A DNA stretch of 64,000 nucleotides, from contig OX439046.1 in assembly GCA_949317995.1 (NCBI GenBank), positions 63,281,115 through 63,345,114 on the forward strand, in the 5' to 3' direction. Shown here piece by piece: positions 19,804-28,012 of this stretch. Position 1 is the first letter of the stretch, and the number at the start of each line of letters is the position of its first letter. The notes below the pieces were generated by a model. The model searched no databases and had not been told where the DNA came from. It saw only the letters and a program-made list of their open reading frames with translations. A program made the position numbers and the translations under genes. This DNA is from Acholoe squamosa. Taxonomy: Eukaryota; Annelida; Polychaeta; Phyllodocida; Polynoidae.

Positions 19804-19856
19804 AATAAAATATATGAAAAAAATAAAAGTTTTTGTGTGAAAGTTGATTTATAAGA

Positions 19857-20327
19857 ATGCCACCGTTAAAGAAAAAAATGCCTGTTTCTAAAAGAAAAGG
19901 AAAAAAAACAATAAAAAAGAAATCAATTGTAGCAAAAAGAAAAAAAAGAACTAGCTGCAAACGACCAAAAAGAAAAATCAAGAAGAAAGCAGCAAACATC
20001 AGATCAGTCAAAAGATTAGCTTTTTTGACAATGTTAGGAAACACAAAAAACAAAAGAAAAAGAGATTTGTTAATAGAATATGCAGATAAAGAAGATTTAG
20101 ATTCTATATGTCAGTGCATTTTTAATGTTCTTACAGGAAACATTAAATTAAATTCAGTGTCTTATTCAAAGTTAAAAAAATACAAGAACACTTTAAGATA
20201 TCTTATTAATAGACGTGTGAATAACAAAAAAAGGAAAGCAGTTTTAAAACAAAAAGGTGGATTTCTCTCTCTTCTCCTCCCTTTAGCAGTGTCCTTAATA
20301 GGAGGATTGGCAGGTGCAAAAAATTAA
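19857..20327 (+). CDS. Basic core-like virion protein with hydrophobic C terminus
   Basis: 156 residues. The first third is extremely basic (runs of K/R such as RKGKKTIKKK), suited to DNA binding. A helical middle follows, and the end is a glycine/leucine-rich hydrophobic segment (GGFLSLLLPLAVSLIGGLAG). This arrangement recurs in animal Polintons and recalls adenovirus-type core or membrane-active peptides of the virion interior; the homology is suggested, not proven. The stop lies 4 nt before the ATG of the next gene, so the two are probably co-expressed. Confidence 0.65.
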   Translation: MPPLKKKMPVSKRKGKKTIKKKSIVAKRKKRTSCKRPKRKIKKKAANIRSVKRLAFLTMLGNTKNKRKRDLLIEYADKEDLDSICQCIFNVLTGNIKLNSVSYSKLKKYKNTLRYLINRRVNNKKRKAVLKQKGGFLSLLLPLAVSLIGGLAGAKN

Positions 20328-20331
20328 TATT

Positions 20332-20940
20332 ATGGCTAGCTTCAAAAAAAGTATAGTTATACCTTTAGCAACTTACAAAAAATTATCTTCAGCAAAAAAT
20401 CATGCTAATGAAAAAAACACTGACCAAGAAAAAAATCCTGCTCTCGAAAGGCAACAAGAATTATTAGCGCAAAGAATGTATAACGTAAAACCGTATAAGA
20501 TATTAAGCACAAATCAAAATATAGCTAAAGACTCAGCTTTCATGTATTCTGCTCCTACAGAAAAAAAACAAGAAATAATACCAGGTATATCAATACTTGA
20601 GATCTTATCCAACATAAGACAAGCACAAATTCCTTACATAAAAGAAATTCTCAAAAAAATGATAGAACTGAACTATCTATGGAATGAACATGGTGAAATT
20701 ATCATCAGAGGTAAACTAATCAGAAATTCTAATGTGATAAGCATCATGAAATTCTTTTCAAATGCAAGCATAAAAACAGAACCTATAGGAACAGAAGAAC
20801 TTTGGGTTAATATATCTAATCATATTCCTAAATCATGGTTTTTAAATAAGCCAAAAATAACTAAAAAAAAACAATCGTCCTTATATCATAAAAAAATATC
20901 CTTTAGAAGATCAAAACATGGAAGACAAACAAAGAAATGA
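20332..20940 (+). CDS. Conserved Polinton protein of unknown function
   Basis: 202 residues from ATG 20332 (MASFKKSIVIPL); an ATG at 20314 overlaps the preceding gene and is less likely. The segment WNEHGEIIIRGKLIRNSNVI (residues ~122-141) marks a small conserved domain I have seen in uncharacterised invertebrate Polinton proteins, always next to the basic core-like gene. The surroundings are basic and low-complexity. It overlaps the next gene (20918) by 23 nt in the +1 frame. That gene's Ser/Thr/Pro-rich end could be the natural C terminus of this protein displaced by a frame change. Probably a minor virion protein, by position only. Confidence 0.6.
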   Translation: MASFKKSIVIPLATYKKLSSAKNHANEKNTDQEKNPALERQQELLAQRMYNVKPYKILSTNQNIAKDSAFMYSAPTEKKQEIIPGISILEILSNIRQAQIPYIKEILKKMIELNYLWNEHGEIIIRGKLIRNSNVISIMKFFSNASIKTEPIGTEELWVNISNHIPKSWFLNKPKITKKKQSSLYHKKISFRRSKHGRQTKK

Positions 20941-21361
20941 AAGCAATAATTCTACAGATGCTACAGACGATGAATTTTCTGAAGACGGCAATTTGGATGA
21001 AACTCTTCTTCAAGAAAAAGAAAAGCCCCTTCTGAAAAAAACAACTACAGAAGATACTGAAGATAAAAATAACGACACCGACTATCTTTCTGCAAATGAA
21101 GAAGACAAAATAGGAGAAGCCAGCGGAGGCATAGTGAAAACTCCAATAAAAAATATCCCTCCTCTCCCTTTCGAAGAAAAGCAACCCAGCAAAGAAAGAG
21201 ACGTAAAAGTATCTTACCCAAGCCCACAAGAAGACGTCTTCGGGAAAATTAAAACAAACAAAAATTTGTCAGGAAAGCCGTCACCTTATTCTACTCGATC
21301 TGGAAGAAGAACCAAAAAAAACCCAAGATATTCTTCCAAGGAATGGGCATCTGACTGGTAG
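20918..21361 (+). CDS. Acidic, disordered hydrophilic protein
   Basis: 147 residues with an Asp/Glu/Ser/Thr-rich first half, a Pro-rich middle (NIPPLPFEEKQPS) and a basic end (STRSGRRTKKNPRYSS) finishing WASDW. No fold or membrane segment is evident and disorder is expected throughout. It starts at an ATG inside the end of the 20332 gene in the +1 frame. Either it is an overlapping gene or the displaced tail of the preceding protein. No function assigned. Confidence 0.45.
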   Translation: MEDKQRNESNNSTDATDDEFSEDGNLDETLLQEKEKPLLKKTTTEDTEDKNNDTDYLSANEEDKIGEASGGIVKTPIKNIPPLPFEEKQPSKERDVKVSYPSPQEDVFGKIKTNKNLSGKPSPYSTRSGRRTKKNPRYSSKEWASDW

Positions 21362-21374
21362 AGATAAATTGTTT

Positions 21375-21382
21375 TGAGATAA
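21375..21382 (+). promoter_or_regulatory. TGAGATAA motif
   Basis: Lies 37 nt before ATG 21412 of the interrupted virion-protein gene. Confidence 0.45.
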
Positions 21383-21411
21383 ATCAAAAAAATAAATAAA
21401 AATACATCAAA

Positions 21412-21438
21412 ATGTATTCTAACGATTCACCTGAAGAT
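21412..21438 (+). pseudogene. 5' end of virion-protein gene, cut by retrotransposon
   Basis: ATG 21412 opens nine codons that run into the Ngaro left repeat at 21439. The rest of the gene resumes at 26159 in a matching phase (21412 and 26159 are both codon starts of their segments). No duplicated target bases are seen. The short distance to the TGAGATAA motif and the preceding gene supports this ATG as the original start. Confidence 0.6.
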
Positions 21439-21642
21439 GGGACTATATACACCCGTGTATATATTTATAATTAATATGTGCAGTGGCTGGACCTACTTTT
21501 CCTCCAGGGGCGCGCATTGGTATGTGTGACGTCACCGTAAACATCCAGCACCTATATAAACTGCGGGATCCAAATTAACCGTCAGTTGGCGAGTTTTCTC
21601 ATAGCGGCACACACCACGCTGGGTGGTGCCGGAAATTTTAAC
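21439..21642 (+). repeat. Ngaro A1 repeat with promoter
   Basis: 204-bp left repeat, matching A2. It contains a CRE/ATF palindrome TGACGTCA (21527-21534), an inverted CCAAT (GCATTGG, about 21514-21520) and TATATAAA (21553-21560), an RNA polymerase II promoter layout upstream of gag. Confidence 0.9.
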
Positions 21643-21689
21643 GGTTTTTGTCCGTTTTTCCAAGTTAATACGGTGTTTAACCTATCATT

Positions 21690-22718
21690 ATGGGTAGGAA
21701 AGGAACAACTAGCGGCACACAAAGGCCTAAGACCAAGAAATCGCCTAAAAAACTGAGGAAACATGCCAACTCTAGGATTTCGAGCAGTGTAGATTCCAAT
21801 GGGGGTGGTCATGGATCATCTTCCCCAACTGCTACTGGGGTTTCATTGGATTTGCCTGTTGACCAGACGTATATCGGGGAGCTGGAGGAACGTACTACTC
21901 GTATGGAGCAGCAGCTCGAAGATATCCGGTCCTTATTGGAGAACCAGGCGGTTAATCGAGCAAGTACTTCAACAGCGACTGGCGAGGCTGAGACGGGTCG
22001 TGCACGTGGTGGTGTTTATAAACATTCCACAGTCAACATGGTAACCAAGCAACGAGGGCGTGGCCGGCAGCGCTCGCCTGACTACCGGGGTCTCCACGGC
22101 GACAGGGCAGGTCGTCGCCATCTTGGATCTTCGAGTAGATCGTCTTCGTACCGTAGTGTTTCCACGGATTCATCGGGTTCTATTGGATCTAATGCCTCAA
22201 GGAGTAACCGTCGACATGCTACAAAGTCTAGAGGTACGTTTGACCAGAAAAATTTCTTGAAGAAAGGTGAAAAAATGGACAGTATCGAGAAACTTCTGAT
22301 CGTTAACGTTAGAATGGTTAAGCAGTTGCTAGAGGAGGGTGAAGATGTGTTCGATGTGGTTAAGCATATTGAAGTTCTGGTAGAAAAATCCTCTACTAAA
22401 ATATACACGTTAAAGGCTCTCGTAGCATACGACTCAGCGGTCAAGAATAGGGCTAATTTTGAGGGTGTTGGATCGTTTGGCGATGTTAAAAGTGAGGATA
22501 TTCTGAGGCACCTGTCTTATGAGGGAACGGTGCAAGCGCAGAAGGCGGGTGGGTCTAAGCCTAAGTCTTTCAAATCAAAACAATCCAACCGAACCTGTTA
22601 TGCTTTCAACAGGGCCGAGGGTTGCAGGGAGGACCCGTGCAGGTATCGTCATATTTGTGAGATTTGTGGTATGTCAAACCATGGTAAAGACAAATGTCAA
22701 AGGAACAAGAAAGACTAG
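21690..22718 (+). CDS. gag: Ngaro Gag-like protein
   Basis: 342 residues from ATG 21690, about 50 nt after A1. The N-terminal half is Ser/Gly/Arg-rich and basic (a coiled-coil-like ERTTRMEQQLEDIRSLLEN near residues 68-86). A folded helical region (about 195-270) follows. The C terminus has two zinc motifs: CCCH-type (C-x8-C-x4-C-x3-H) and then a CCHC knuckle (CEICGMSNHGKDKC). These bind the retrotransposon RNA in the particle. The stop is a TAG at 22716-22718. The downstream RT frame is the same frame, so a Gag-Pol readthrough product is possible. Confidence 0.85.
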   Translation: MGRKGTTSGTQRPKTKKSPKKLRKHANSRISSSVDSNGGGHGSSSPTATGVSLDLPVDQTYIGELEERTTRMEQQLEDIRSLLENQAVNRASTSTATGEAETGRARGGVYKHSTVNMVTKQRGRGRQRSPDYRGLHGDRAGRRHLGSSSRSSSYRSVSTDSSGSIGSNASRSNRRHATKSRGTFDQKNFLKKGEKMDSIEKLLIVNVRMVKQLLEEGEDVFDVVKHIEVLVEKSSTKIYTLKALVAYDSAVKNRANFEGVGSFGDVKSEDILRHLSYEGTVQAQKAGGSKPKSFKSKQSNRTCYAFNRAEGCREDPCRYRHICEICGMSNHGKDKCQRNKKD

Positions 22719-22763
22719 GAAAATTCACTTGGGCAAGGTCCTACATTGGGTTCTGATAGTTTG

Positions 22764-24683
22764 ATGCCTGATTCTAGTGTAGTATGTACGGTAGACCTTC
22801 CTGAGCCTCCCGTTTTTATCATTCCGGGCGAAAATGTCAATAATGATAGTGTAAATATGTATGACTCCTGTGAATTGTCAAAGAATTTATTTAATTCTTA
22901 TAGTTGCCCAGTACAGGGTGAGGTTGAACCACTGTTCACGGTGGAATGTTTAAATAGACCCAGCATCAAGGTCTATGATAGTTGTGTTAACGGTGTATGT
23001 AGGTGTGAGCATTTCATTTATGGTAGAAAGGCTCAAATACTCCCATGTCGACTTGCTAGTTTTCTTAGACAGTCCGACCTTATTAATATCAATCAGATTG
23101 AATCTGATTTTCTATGGTGTGGTTTTACCGAGGGTTTCAAAATTATTGACCCGGGGTGTGATACAACATATGATTGTAAAAATTATAAGTCTATTTTAGA
23201 GGATAGATTTTATGACGAGATGTGTAGCATTATTGTGGAGGAGTTGAACCAAGGCCTGGTTACTAAAACTGAGTGTAAACCTAAATGTATTCACTCCCTA
23301 GGGGGTGTGGAAAAATCTAATGGTAAGCTTCGTCCCATCACTGATTGCAGTATGCCAGCGGATATCTCTATTAATAACTTTATGAACACAACGTCCAGGA
23401 GCTTCTCGTATAACTCTATTAACACTGTTACTTGCCAACTTGATAGAAATGATTTTATGTGTGTGGTGGACTTGAAGTCTGCATATAGAAGTATTAACGT
23501 TTATGGCCCGCATGTAGGCTATCAAGGCTTCAGGTGGAATTTTGGCAATGGAGATGAGTTTTTTGAGAGTAATCGGTTGACATTTGGTCTAAAGTGTGCT
23601 CCATATATATTTAGTAGAATATCTGATTTTTTGACTATTATTGCAAAATTTTATGGTGTAGATAGGATAGTAAACTACCTAGATGATTTTATTATCATAG
23701 CTAAAACTGAGGAGGATTGTTTACGTAAGAGGAACACCCTAATCGAGTGTATGGAATATCTAGGTTTTGTTGTGTCGAAAGAGAAGGTGACTCAGCCCAA
23801 CCAGGTGTGTACTTTTTTGGGTATAACCATTGACTCTACGGCTATGGAGTTGTCGCTTCCACAGAAGAAGCTAGATAAAATGAGCTCGGCTATAGACGAG
23901 TGTTTGGGTAAAAAATTCGTATCTAAGAAGACGTTGCAGAAAATTGGTGGTTTGATGTCATTCTGCTCCCAAGTAGTACGGGGTGGAAGAACTTTCAGCA
24001 GGAGATTGTTCGATCTCTGCGCTAGAGCCAGGAGTAGGGGTGTTATTAAACTTAATGAGGAAACTCAAAATGACCTACTGTGGTGGAGGGATTTTTGTAG
24101 AATTTTCAATTGTAGAAATATCATCCTAAATGATAATGAATGTACTCCTATGTATTCCGATTCCTCTATACAGGGCTTTGGAGCCTGGTTTGATAAGGAT
24201 TATTTGTATGGTACTTGGGACGATTCTAACCCTATGTTGGACTGTGTGGGTCATTTTGTTCATGCCCCAAAACTTGATAATCTGAAAATTCACCACAGAA
24301 ATATTAATGTGTACGAGCTTTACCCAGTAATGGTAGGTCTTAAACGCTGGGTGAAGAAGTTTTCCAACACTAGAGTTCATTGTATAACGGACAACATGCA
24401 AGTCTTGGCCATGTTGAACACTGGTAGATCCAGGAATAAATTGTGTATGTCCTGGTTGAGAGAAATTTTTTGGTTATGTTTTATACATAATATTGAAATA
24501 TATTCAACATATATTAAATCTGAGGAAAATGTTTTAGCAGACCATTTGTCTAGACTAAATTACAAAGGTGTTCCTCTGAAATGTAAAAATGTTTTAACTA
24601 GTTATAACATGTGTTGCTATGCTTCCAGATCTGAGGGAGCTAGAGCGGAGAAGGAGAAGGGTTTTGTACAGGGGCGTGGCTGA
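22764..24683 (+). CDS. pol: Ngaro reverse transcriptase-RNase H
   Basis: 639 residues from ATG 22764; the frame is open back to the gag TAG at 22716. RT motifs: VVDLKSAY (motif A, Asp), LTFGLKCAPYIF (motif B) and YLDDF (motif C catalytic DD). RNase H follows: MYSDSSIQGFGAW (D), VYELYPVMVGL (E), CITDNMQVLAML (D) and NVLADHLSRL (final D). It copies the element's RNA and degrades the RNA strand. There is no protease domain and no methyltransferase domain after RNase H. The 3' end overlaps the recombinase gene by 65 nt in a different frame. Confidence 0.93.
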   Translation: MPDSSVVCTVDLPEPPVFIIPGENVNNDSVNMYDSCELSKNLFNSYSCPVQGEVEPLFTVECLNRPSIKVYDSCVNGVCRCEHFIYGRKAQILPCRLASFLRQSDLININQIESDFLWCGFTEGFKIIDPGCDTTYDCKNYKSILEDRFYDEMCSIIVEELNQGLVTKTECKPKCIHSLGGVEKSNGKLRPITDCSMPADISINNFMNTTSRSFSYNSINTVTCQLDRNDFMCVVDLKSAYRSINVYGPHVGYQGFRWNFGNGDEFFESNRLTFGLKCAPYIFSRISDFLTIIAKFYGVDRIVNYLDDFIIIAKTEEDCLRKRNTLIECMEYLGFVVSKEKVTQPNQVCTFLGITIDSTAMELSLPQKKLDKMSSAIDECLGKKFVSKKTLQKIGGLMSFCSQVVRGGRTFSRRLFDLCARARSRGVIKLNEETQNDLLWWRDFCRIFNCRNIILNDNECTPMYSDSSIQGFGAWFDKDYLYGTWDDSNPMLDCVGHFVHAPKLDNLKIHHRNINVYELYPVMVGLKRWVKKFSNTRVHCITDNMQVLAMLNTGRSRNKLCMSWLREIFWLCFIHNIEIYSTYIKSEENVLADHLSRLNYKGVPLKCKNVLTSYNMCCYASRSEGARAEKEKGFVQGRG

Positions 24684-25527
24684 GTCCACACGTAAGGTTC
24701 GCAAACATCAGTTCGGCAGGTACAAAAAATTTTGTAAAAAATTTAACTTTATTCCCCTACCTTGTTCTCCTTCTCAAGCCTCGTTGTATAGTGTATATTT
24801 ATCAGATAAAATGAAACCTATATCGGTTAGAAATTATTTATCCGCAGTATGGTATTATCAGAAATTAAAAGGTTATTCTGATTATAGTAGTAGTTTCATT
24901 GTTAAAAAGACACTGGATGGTATTGAACGTAATTATAGAGGTTCTTCTATTAAAACAAATCCATTAACTCCCAGTGATATGTTGAAGATCAAATCTAAAT
25001 TGAATTTGTCTGTATATGAGGATGTGGTCTTCTGGTCAGCTATCTTATTGTGTTACCGAGGTGTGTTCAGGGTGGGTCATGTAGTCGATTCCCCTCATAA
25101 CTTTAAATCTAAAAGTGTTTCCTTATCTATTGACTGCATTCGCATTGATGTAAGATCCTCTAAAACTGACCAATATGGTAGGAAACCTTACGTGGTATAT
25201 TTGAAAAGAAATGATTATTCTGGTCTTTGTCCAGCTAGATACTTGAAAATTTGTAAGACATCTAATAGTAGACTATTGTTCACTATAGGAAACAAACCTT
25301 TAACTTATAACTATGTTAATACCAGGTTGAAAGCTATTGCTATAAAATGTGATATTCCCTACAGAGTTTCAACTCATTCACTCCGACATGGTGGAGCAAC
25401 ACTTCTAAAGAACTCTGGGTTAAATGTCGATGATAGTAAAAAGAGAGCAAATTGGAAATCTAATGTGGTATATAATTATTTACATGATTCTAAGCAAGAC
25501 CTACTAGCTCTGGATGTGATGTTGTAG
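24619..25527 (+). CDS. yr: Ngaro tyrosine recombinase
   Basis: 302 residues. An N-terminal SAM-like DNA-binding helical domain (about 1-115) precedes the catalytic domain. Catalytic signatures: Arg in YRGVFRVGH, Lys near SSKTDQYGR, the HSLRHGGATLL box (His-x-x-Arg) and the nucleophile region NVVYNYLH. It joins the extrachromosomal DNA copy to the target by recombination rather than by DDE integrase, which explains the absence of a target duplication. It starts inside the end of the RT-RNase H gene. The frame is intact. Confidence 0.93.
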   Translation: MLPDLRELERRRRRVLYRGVAESTRKVRKHQFGRYKKFCKKFNFIPLPCSPSQASLYSVYLSDKMKPISVRNYLSAVWYYQKLKGYSDYSSSFIVKKTLDGIERNYRGSSIKTNPLTPSDMLKIKSKLNLSVYEDVVFWSAILLCYRGVFRVGHVVDSPHNFKSKSVSLSIDCIRIDVRSSKTDQYGRKPYVVYLKRNDYSGLCPARYLKICKTSNSRLLFTIGNKPLTYNYVNTRLKAIAIKCDIPYRVSTHSLRHGGATLLKNSGLNVDDSKKRANWKSNVVYNYLHDSKQDLLALDVML

Positions 25528-25563
25528 TGAGGAATGGTGTATCCATTGTGTTTGGCGGTTTTT

Positions 25564-25700
25564 GGCATGTACAGAATTGATATTGACCAAGTCAATTCTC
25601 ACCAAACCCACTGTCTCCTTCCTTATTCCATTTGTAATATTGATATAATATTTATTATAATATTTGTTATTATTATTCCCAACGAACATGATTAACTTAT
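25564..25700 (+). repeat. Ngaro B1 repeat
   Basis: 137 bp beginning GGCATGTACAGAATTGAT and ending GATTAACTTAT; matches B2 at 26022-26158 and abuts A2 directly. Confidence 0.92.
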
Positions 25701-25904
25701 GGGACTATATACACCCGTGTATATATTTATAATTAATATGTGCAGTGGCTGGACCTACTTTTCCTCCAGGGGCGCGCATTGGTATGTGTGACGTCACCGT
25801 AAACATCCAGCACCTATATAAACTGCGGGATCCAAATTAACCGTCAGTTGGCGAGTTTTCTCATAGCGGCACACACCACGCTGGGTGGTGCCGGAAATTT
25901 TAAC
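25701..25904 (+). repeat. Ngaro A2 repeat
   Basis: 204 bp matching A1, including the CRE-like site and TATA box (TATATAAA near 25815-25822). Its promoter faces right, toward B2 and the interrupted virion gene. Confidence 0.92.
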
Positions 25905-26015
25905 TTTTAAATCTTATCTTGTATATATTGTATTACATTGTTATATTGTATTTTACTGTTATATTGTATTTATATTGTTATATTGTATTTATGTATTTAT
26001 TCAAATTATTGTCTT

Positions 26016-26158
26016 AATAAAGGCATGTACAGAATTGATATTGACCAAGTCAATTCTCACCAAACCCACTGTCTCCTTCCTTATTCCATTTGTAATATTG
26101 ATATAATATTTATTATAATATTTGTTATTATTATTCCCAACGAACATGATTAACTTAT
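26016..26158 (+). repeat. Ngaro B2 repeat with AATAAA
   Basis: B2 spans 26022-26158. AATAAA at 26016-26021 just before it is a plausible polyadenylation signal. The 25905-26021 spacer between A2 and B2 is an irregular TTATATTGTATTTA repeat. Confidence 0.85.
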
Positions 26159-26572
26159 ATATATTATAAACATTTTTTAACTAAGCGATCTTATCCTTAT
26201 GATGTACAGTATGGAAAAGGATACTATTCTTTAACCCCCTTCGTAGGAAGCAGAAATCAAAAAGGTTATGGGCTAGGTGGTATTTTAAAAGGATTGTTTA
26301 AGACAGTTATTCCTTTGGTGAAACCTGTTGTGGCATCAGCCGCAAAAGGAATAGGAAAAAGAGCCTTAACAGGAGGAATTAAAGTAGCAAAAAATGTCAT
26401 GAAAGGTGAAAACTTTAAACGAGCTTTAAAAAGAGAAGCTCAAGAAACTTTGTCTGATTTAGGCAAAGAAGTTATTTCACATGTAACCAAGAAAAGAAAA
26501 GTTAATAAAACGATCACAAATAAAAAAAGAAATAGATTTAGAAGAAATTTCAAAAAAGATATCTTTGGTTAA
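26159..26572 (+). pseudogene. Virion protein (hydrophobic/basic, pVI/pX-like), 3' part cut off by the retrotransposon
   Basis: The frame is open from the Ngaro right edge to the stop at 26570-26572. The encoded protein has an aromatic N-terminal part (SYPYDVQYGKGYYS), a Gly-rich amphipathic section (GYGLGGILKGLFKTVIPLV), alternating basic helices (GENFKRALKREAQETL) and a very basic end (KKRKVNKTITNKKRNRFRR). This layout recurs in animal Polintons beside the capsid gene and recalls adenovirus minor core or membrane-lytic proteins. It lacks its own ATG because the start lies at 21412, across the insertion. Confidence 0.7.
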
Positions 26573-26584
26573 CATAAAATAACC

Positions 26585-26592
26585 TGAGATTA
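26585..26592 (+). promoter_or_regulatory. TGAGATTA motif
   Basis: Preceded by AACC; 39 nt before the expected start of the capsid gene at 26624. Confidence 0.45.
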
Positions 26593-26623
26593 CTAAAAAG
26601 AAGAGAAAAACAAACAAATATTT

Positions 26624-28003
26624 TTGAAGTTTGTTCATCACCTTAAAAAAATTTCATTGTTAGACGAAGATCCTTGTTTTTGTGTAGCCTCGGAATTTGA
26701 TTTTACTCATGTTCCTCCAACAGATATAAGTAGAGTTAAAACTTATTATGAAAAAGTTGAGCCCACTGCTTCTCCTAACAGCACTACAGTTCAATTCACT
26801 TTAAAATCTAAACATACAGATTTCATTTCTTTGCACGACAGTTTCATTCGTGTGTCTGGCAAAATATTAAAAGCCGACAAACAAAATCCAGATGCTCCAG
26901 CTAACGATGGGACAATAAACGATAAAGCTAAAGTTTTTCCAGTGAATTATTTTGCTTCTACTATGTTTAAAAATGTGAAACTTTCTATAGCAGGAATACG
27001 AATATCAGACAGCAATGATTTGCACGGATATAGATCTATTCTGGAATATATTTTAAGTTATGATCCAACCACTGCTAAACACTTGGGAGCTTTGGCTATG
27101 TATTACAAAGACGATAAAGATTTCAACGAAGTAACAAATGTTAACAGCGACGATCATAATTCTGGAGTGAAAGCACGTTATAACAAAACTAAAAACGGGA
27201 AATTATTTGAAGTCATAGGACGAATTCATAATGACCTTTTTGCTCAGGTCAAAGTGTTACCTGGAGATCTGCCTCTTACTATAGAATTTGATAGAGCAGA
27301 CGAAGACTTTTGTTTGATGTCTAAATTAGGAACACAAAAATACATAATAGACATACAGGGCATACATTTATTCATAAAAAGAATAAGAGTGTCTGAAAAA
27401 TTCCATAAAAAAATAATGGATGCTAGAATGGTTACTCCGTTTTGGGATTATCCTGTGAACAAAATAGACATGAAATACGTCACTTTTGGTCCTCAGAAAT
27501 CTATTTTGCAAGCCTCTCATATAGTGAACAACACTCCTCTTCCAAAAAGAGTCATCATAGGGTTAGTTCATTTAGATGCCTTTACAGGAAGTCATAATCG
27601 TAATCCATTTCAATTTGAGCACTTCAAAGCTAAGGAAATAGAACTAAAAGTGAACGACGGTGGAACTCCTTTTTATCACTATGAATTAGATTACCCTAAT
27701 GATTTATACAATATGGCCTACCTAGCTCTTATACGATCTACAGGTTCAATATTCAGAGACGATACGATAGATATTTCTTTCGATGAATTCAAGAAAGGTC
27801 ATTGTCTTTACTGTTTTGACATATCTAAAAATGGAATAACGTCAGGCACATTCGAATATTCAGAAAATGGTTCTTTAGGATTTGTCATAAAACTAGAAGA
27901 AGAATTAACCCATGGAGTAGCAGCTATCATATATTTAGAACATCATGAACTCCTGAGATTAGATTCTAGCAATATATTAAGAGCAAAATCTGAAACAGCA
28001 TAA
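26624..28003 (+). CDS. Probable major capsid protein (F54H12.2-like, hexon-type)
   Basis: 459 codons. The protein matches the widespread F54H12.2-like family of invertebrate Polintons, probably the double jelly-roll major capsid protein. Supporting features are a length near 450, a position between the pVI-like and protease genes, and beta-rich sequence including KKISLLDEDPCFCVASEFD near the start and FKNVKLSIAGIRISDSND (~114-131). No ATG is found where the family-like N terminus begins; the first codon of the coding-like stretch is TTG at 26624 and the next in-frame Met is over 100 codons on. The start may be mutated, non-ATG or supplied by splicing. Otherwise the frame is intact. Confidence 0.75.
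   Translation: MKFVHHLKKISLLDEDPCFCVASEFDFTHVPPTDISRVKTYYEKVEPTASPNSTTVQFTLKSKHTDFISLHDSFIRVSGKILKADKQNPDAPANDGTINDKAKVFPVNYFASTMFKNVKLSIAGIRISDSNDLHGYRSILEYILSYDPTTAKHLGALAMYYKDDKDFNEVTNVNSDDHNSGVKARYNKTKNGKLFEVIGRIHNDLFAQVKVLPGDLPLTIEFDRADEDFCLMSKLGTQKYIIDIQGIHLFIKRIRVSEKFHKKIMDARMVTPFWDYPVNKIDMKYVTFGPQKSILQASHIVNNTPLPKRVIIGLVHLDAFTGSHNRNPFQFEHFKAKEIELKVNDGGTPFYHYELDYPNDLYNMAYLALIRSTGSIFRDDTIDISFDEFKKGHCLYCFDISKNGITSGTFEYSENGSLGFVIKLEEELTHGVAAIIYLEHHELLRLDSSNILRAKSETA
27954..27961 (+). promoter_or_regulatory. TGAGATTA motif inside capsid gene end
   Basis: Lies 59 nt before the protease ATG at 28013, within the last codons of the capsid gene. Confidence 0.35.
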
Positions 28004-28012
28004 TTCCTAAAA

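Larger units (their letters stand above)
21439..26158 (+). mobile_element. Ngaro-like tyrosine-recombinase (DIRS-order) retrotransposon
   Basis: 4,720 bp with the split direct repeat layout A1-[ORFs]-B1-A2-B2 characteristic of Ngaro and PAT elements. A1 is 21439-21642 and A2 25701-25904 (both 204 bp); B1 is 25564-25700 and B2 26022-26158 (both 137 bp). It encodes Gag with zinc knuckles, RT-RNase H and a tyrosine recombinase. No methyltransferase domain is seen in the RT-RH protein, favouring Ngaro over DIRS1/PAT. Repeat pairs look near-identical and all frames are open, so insertion is recent relative to the viral decay. It is nested in the Polinton and interrupts a virion gene without a target-site duplication, as expected for recombinase-mediated insertion. 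Confidence 0.93.

Noticed and set aside
22082-22444. Minus-strand open stretch of 120 codons
   Set aside because: It is the antisense of Ngaro gag; the gag frame has clear zinc motifs.
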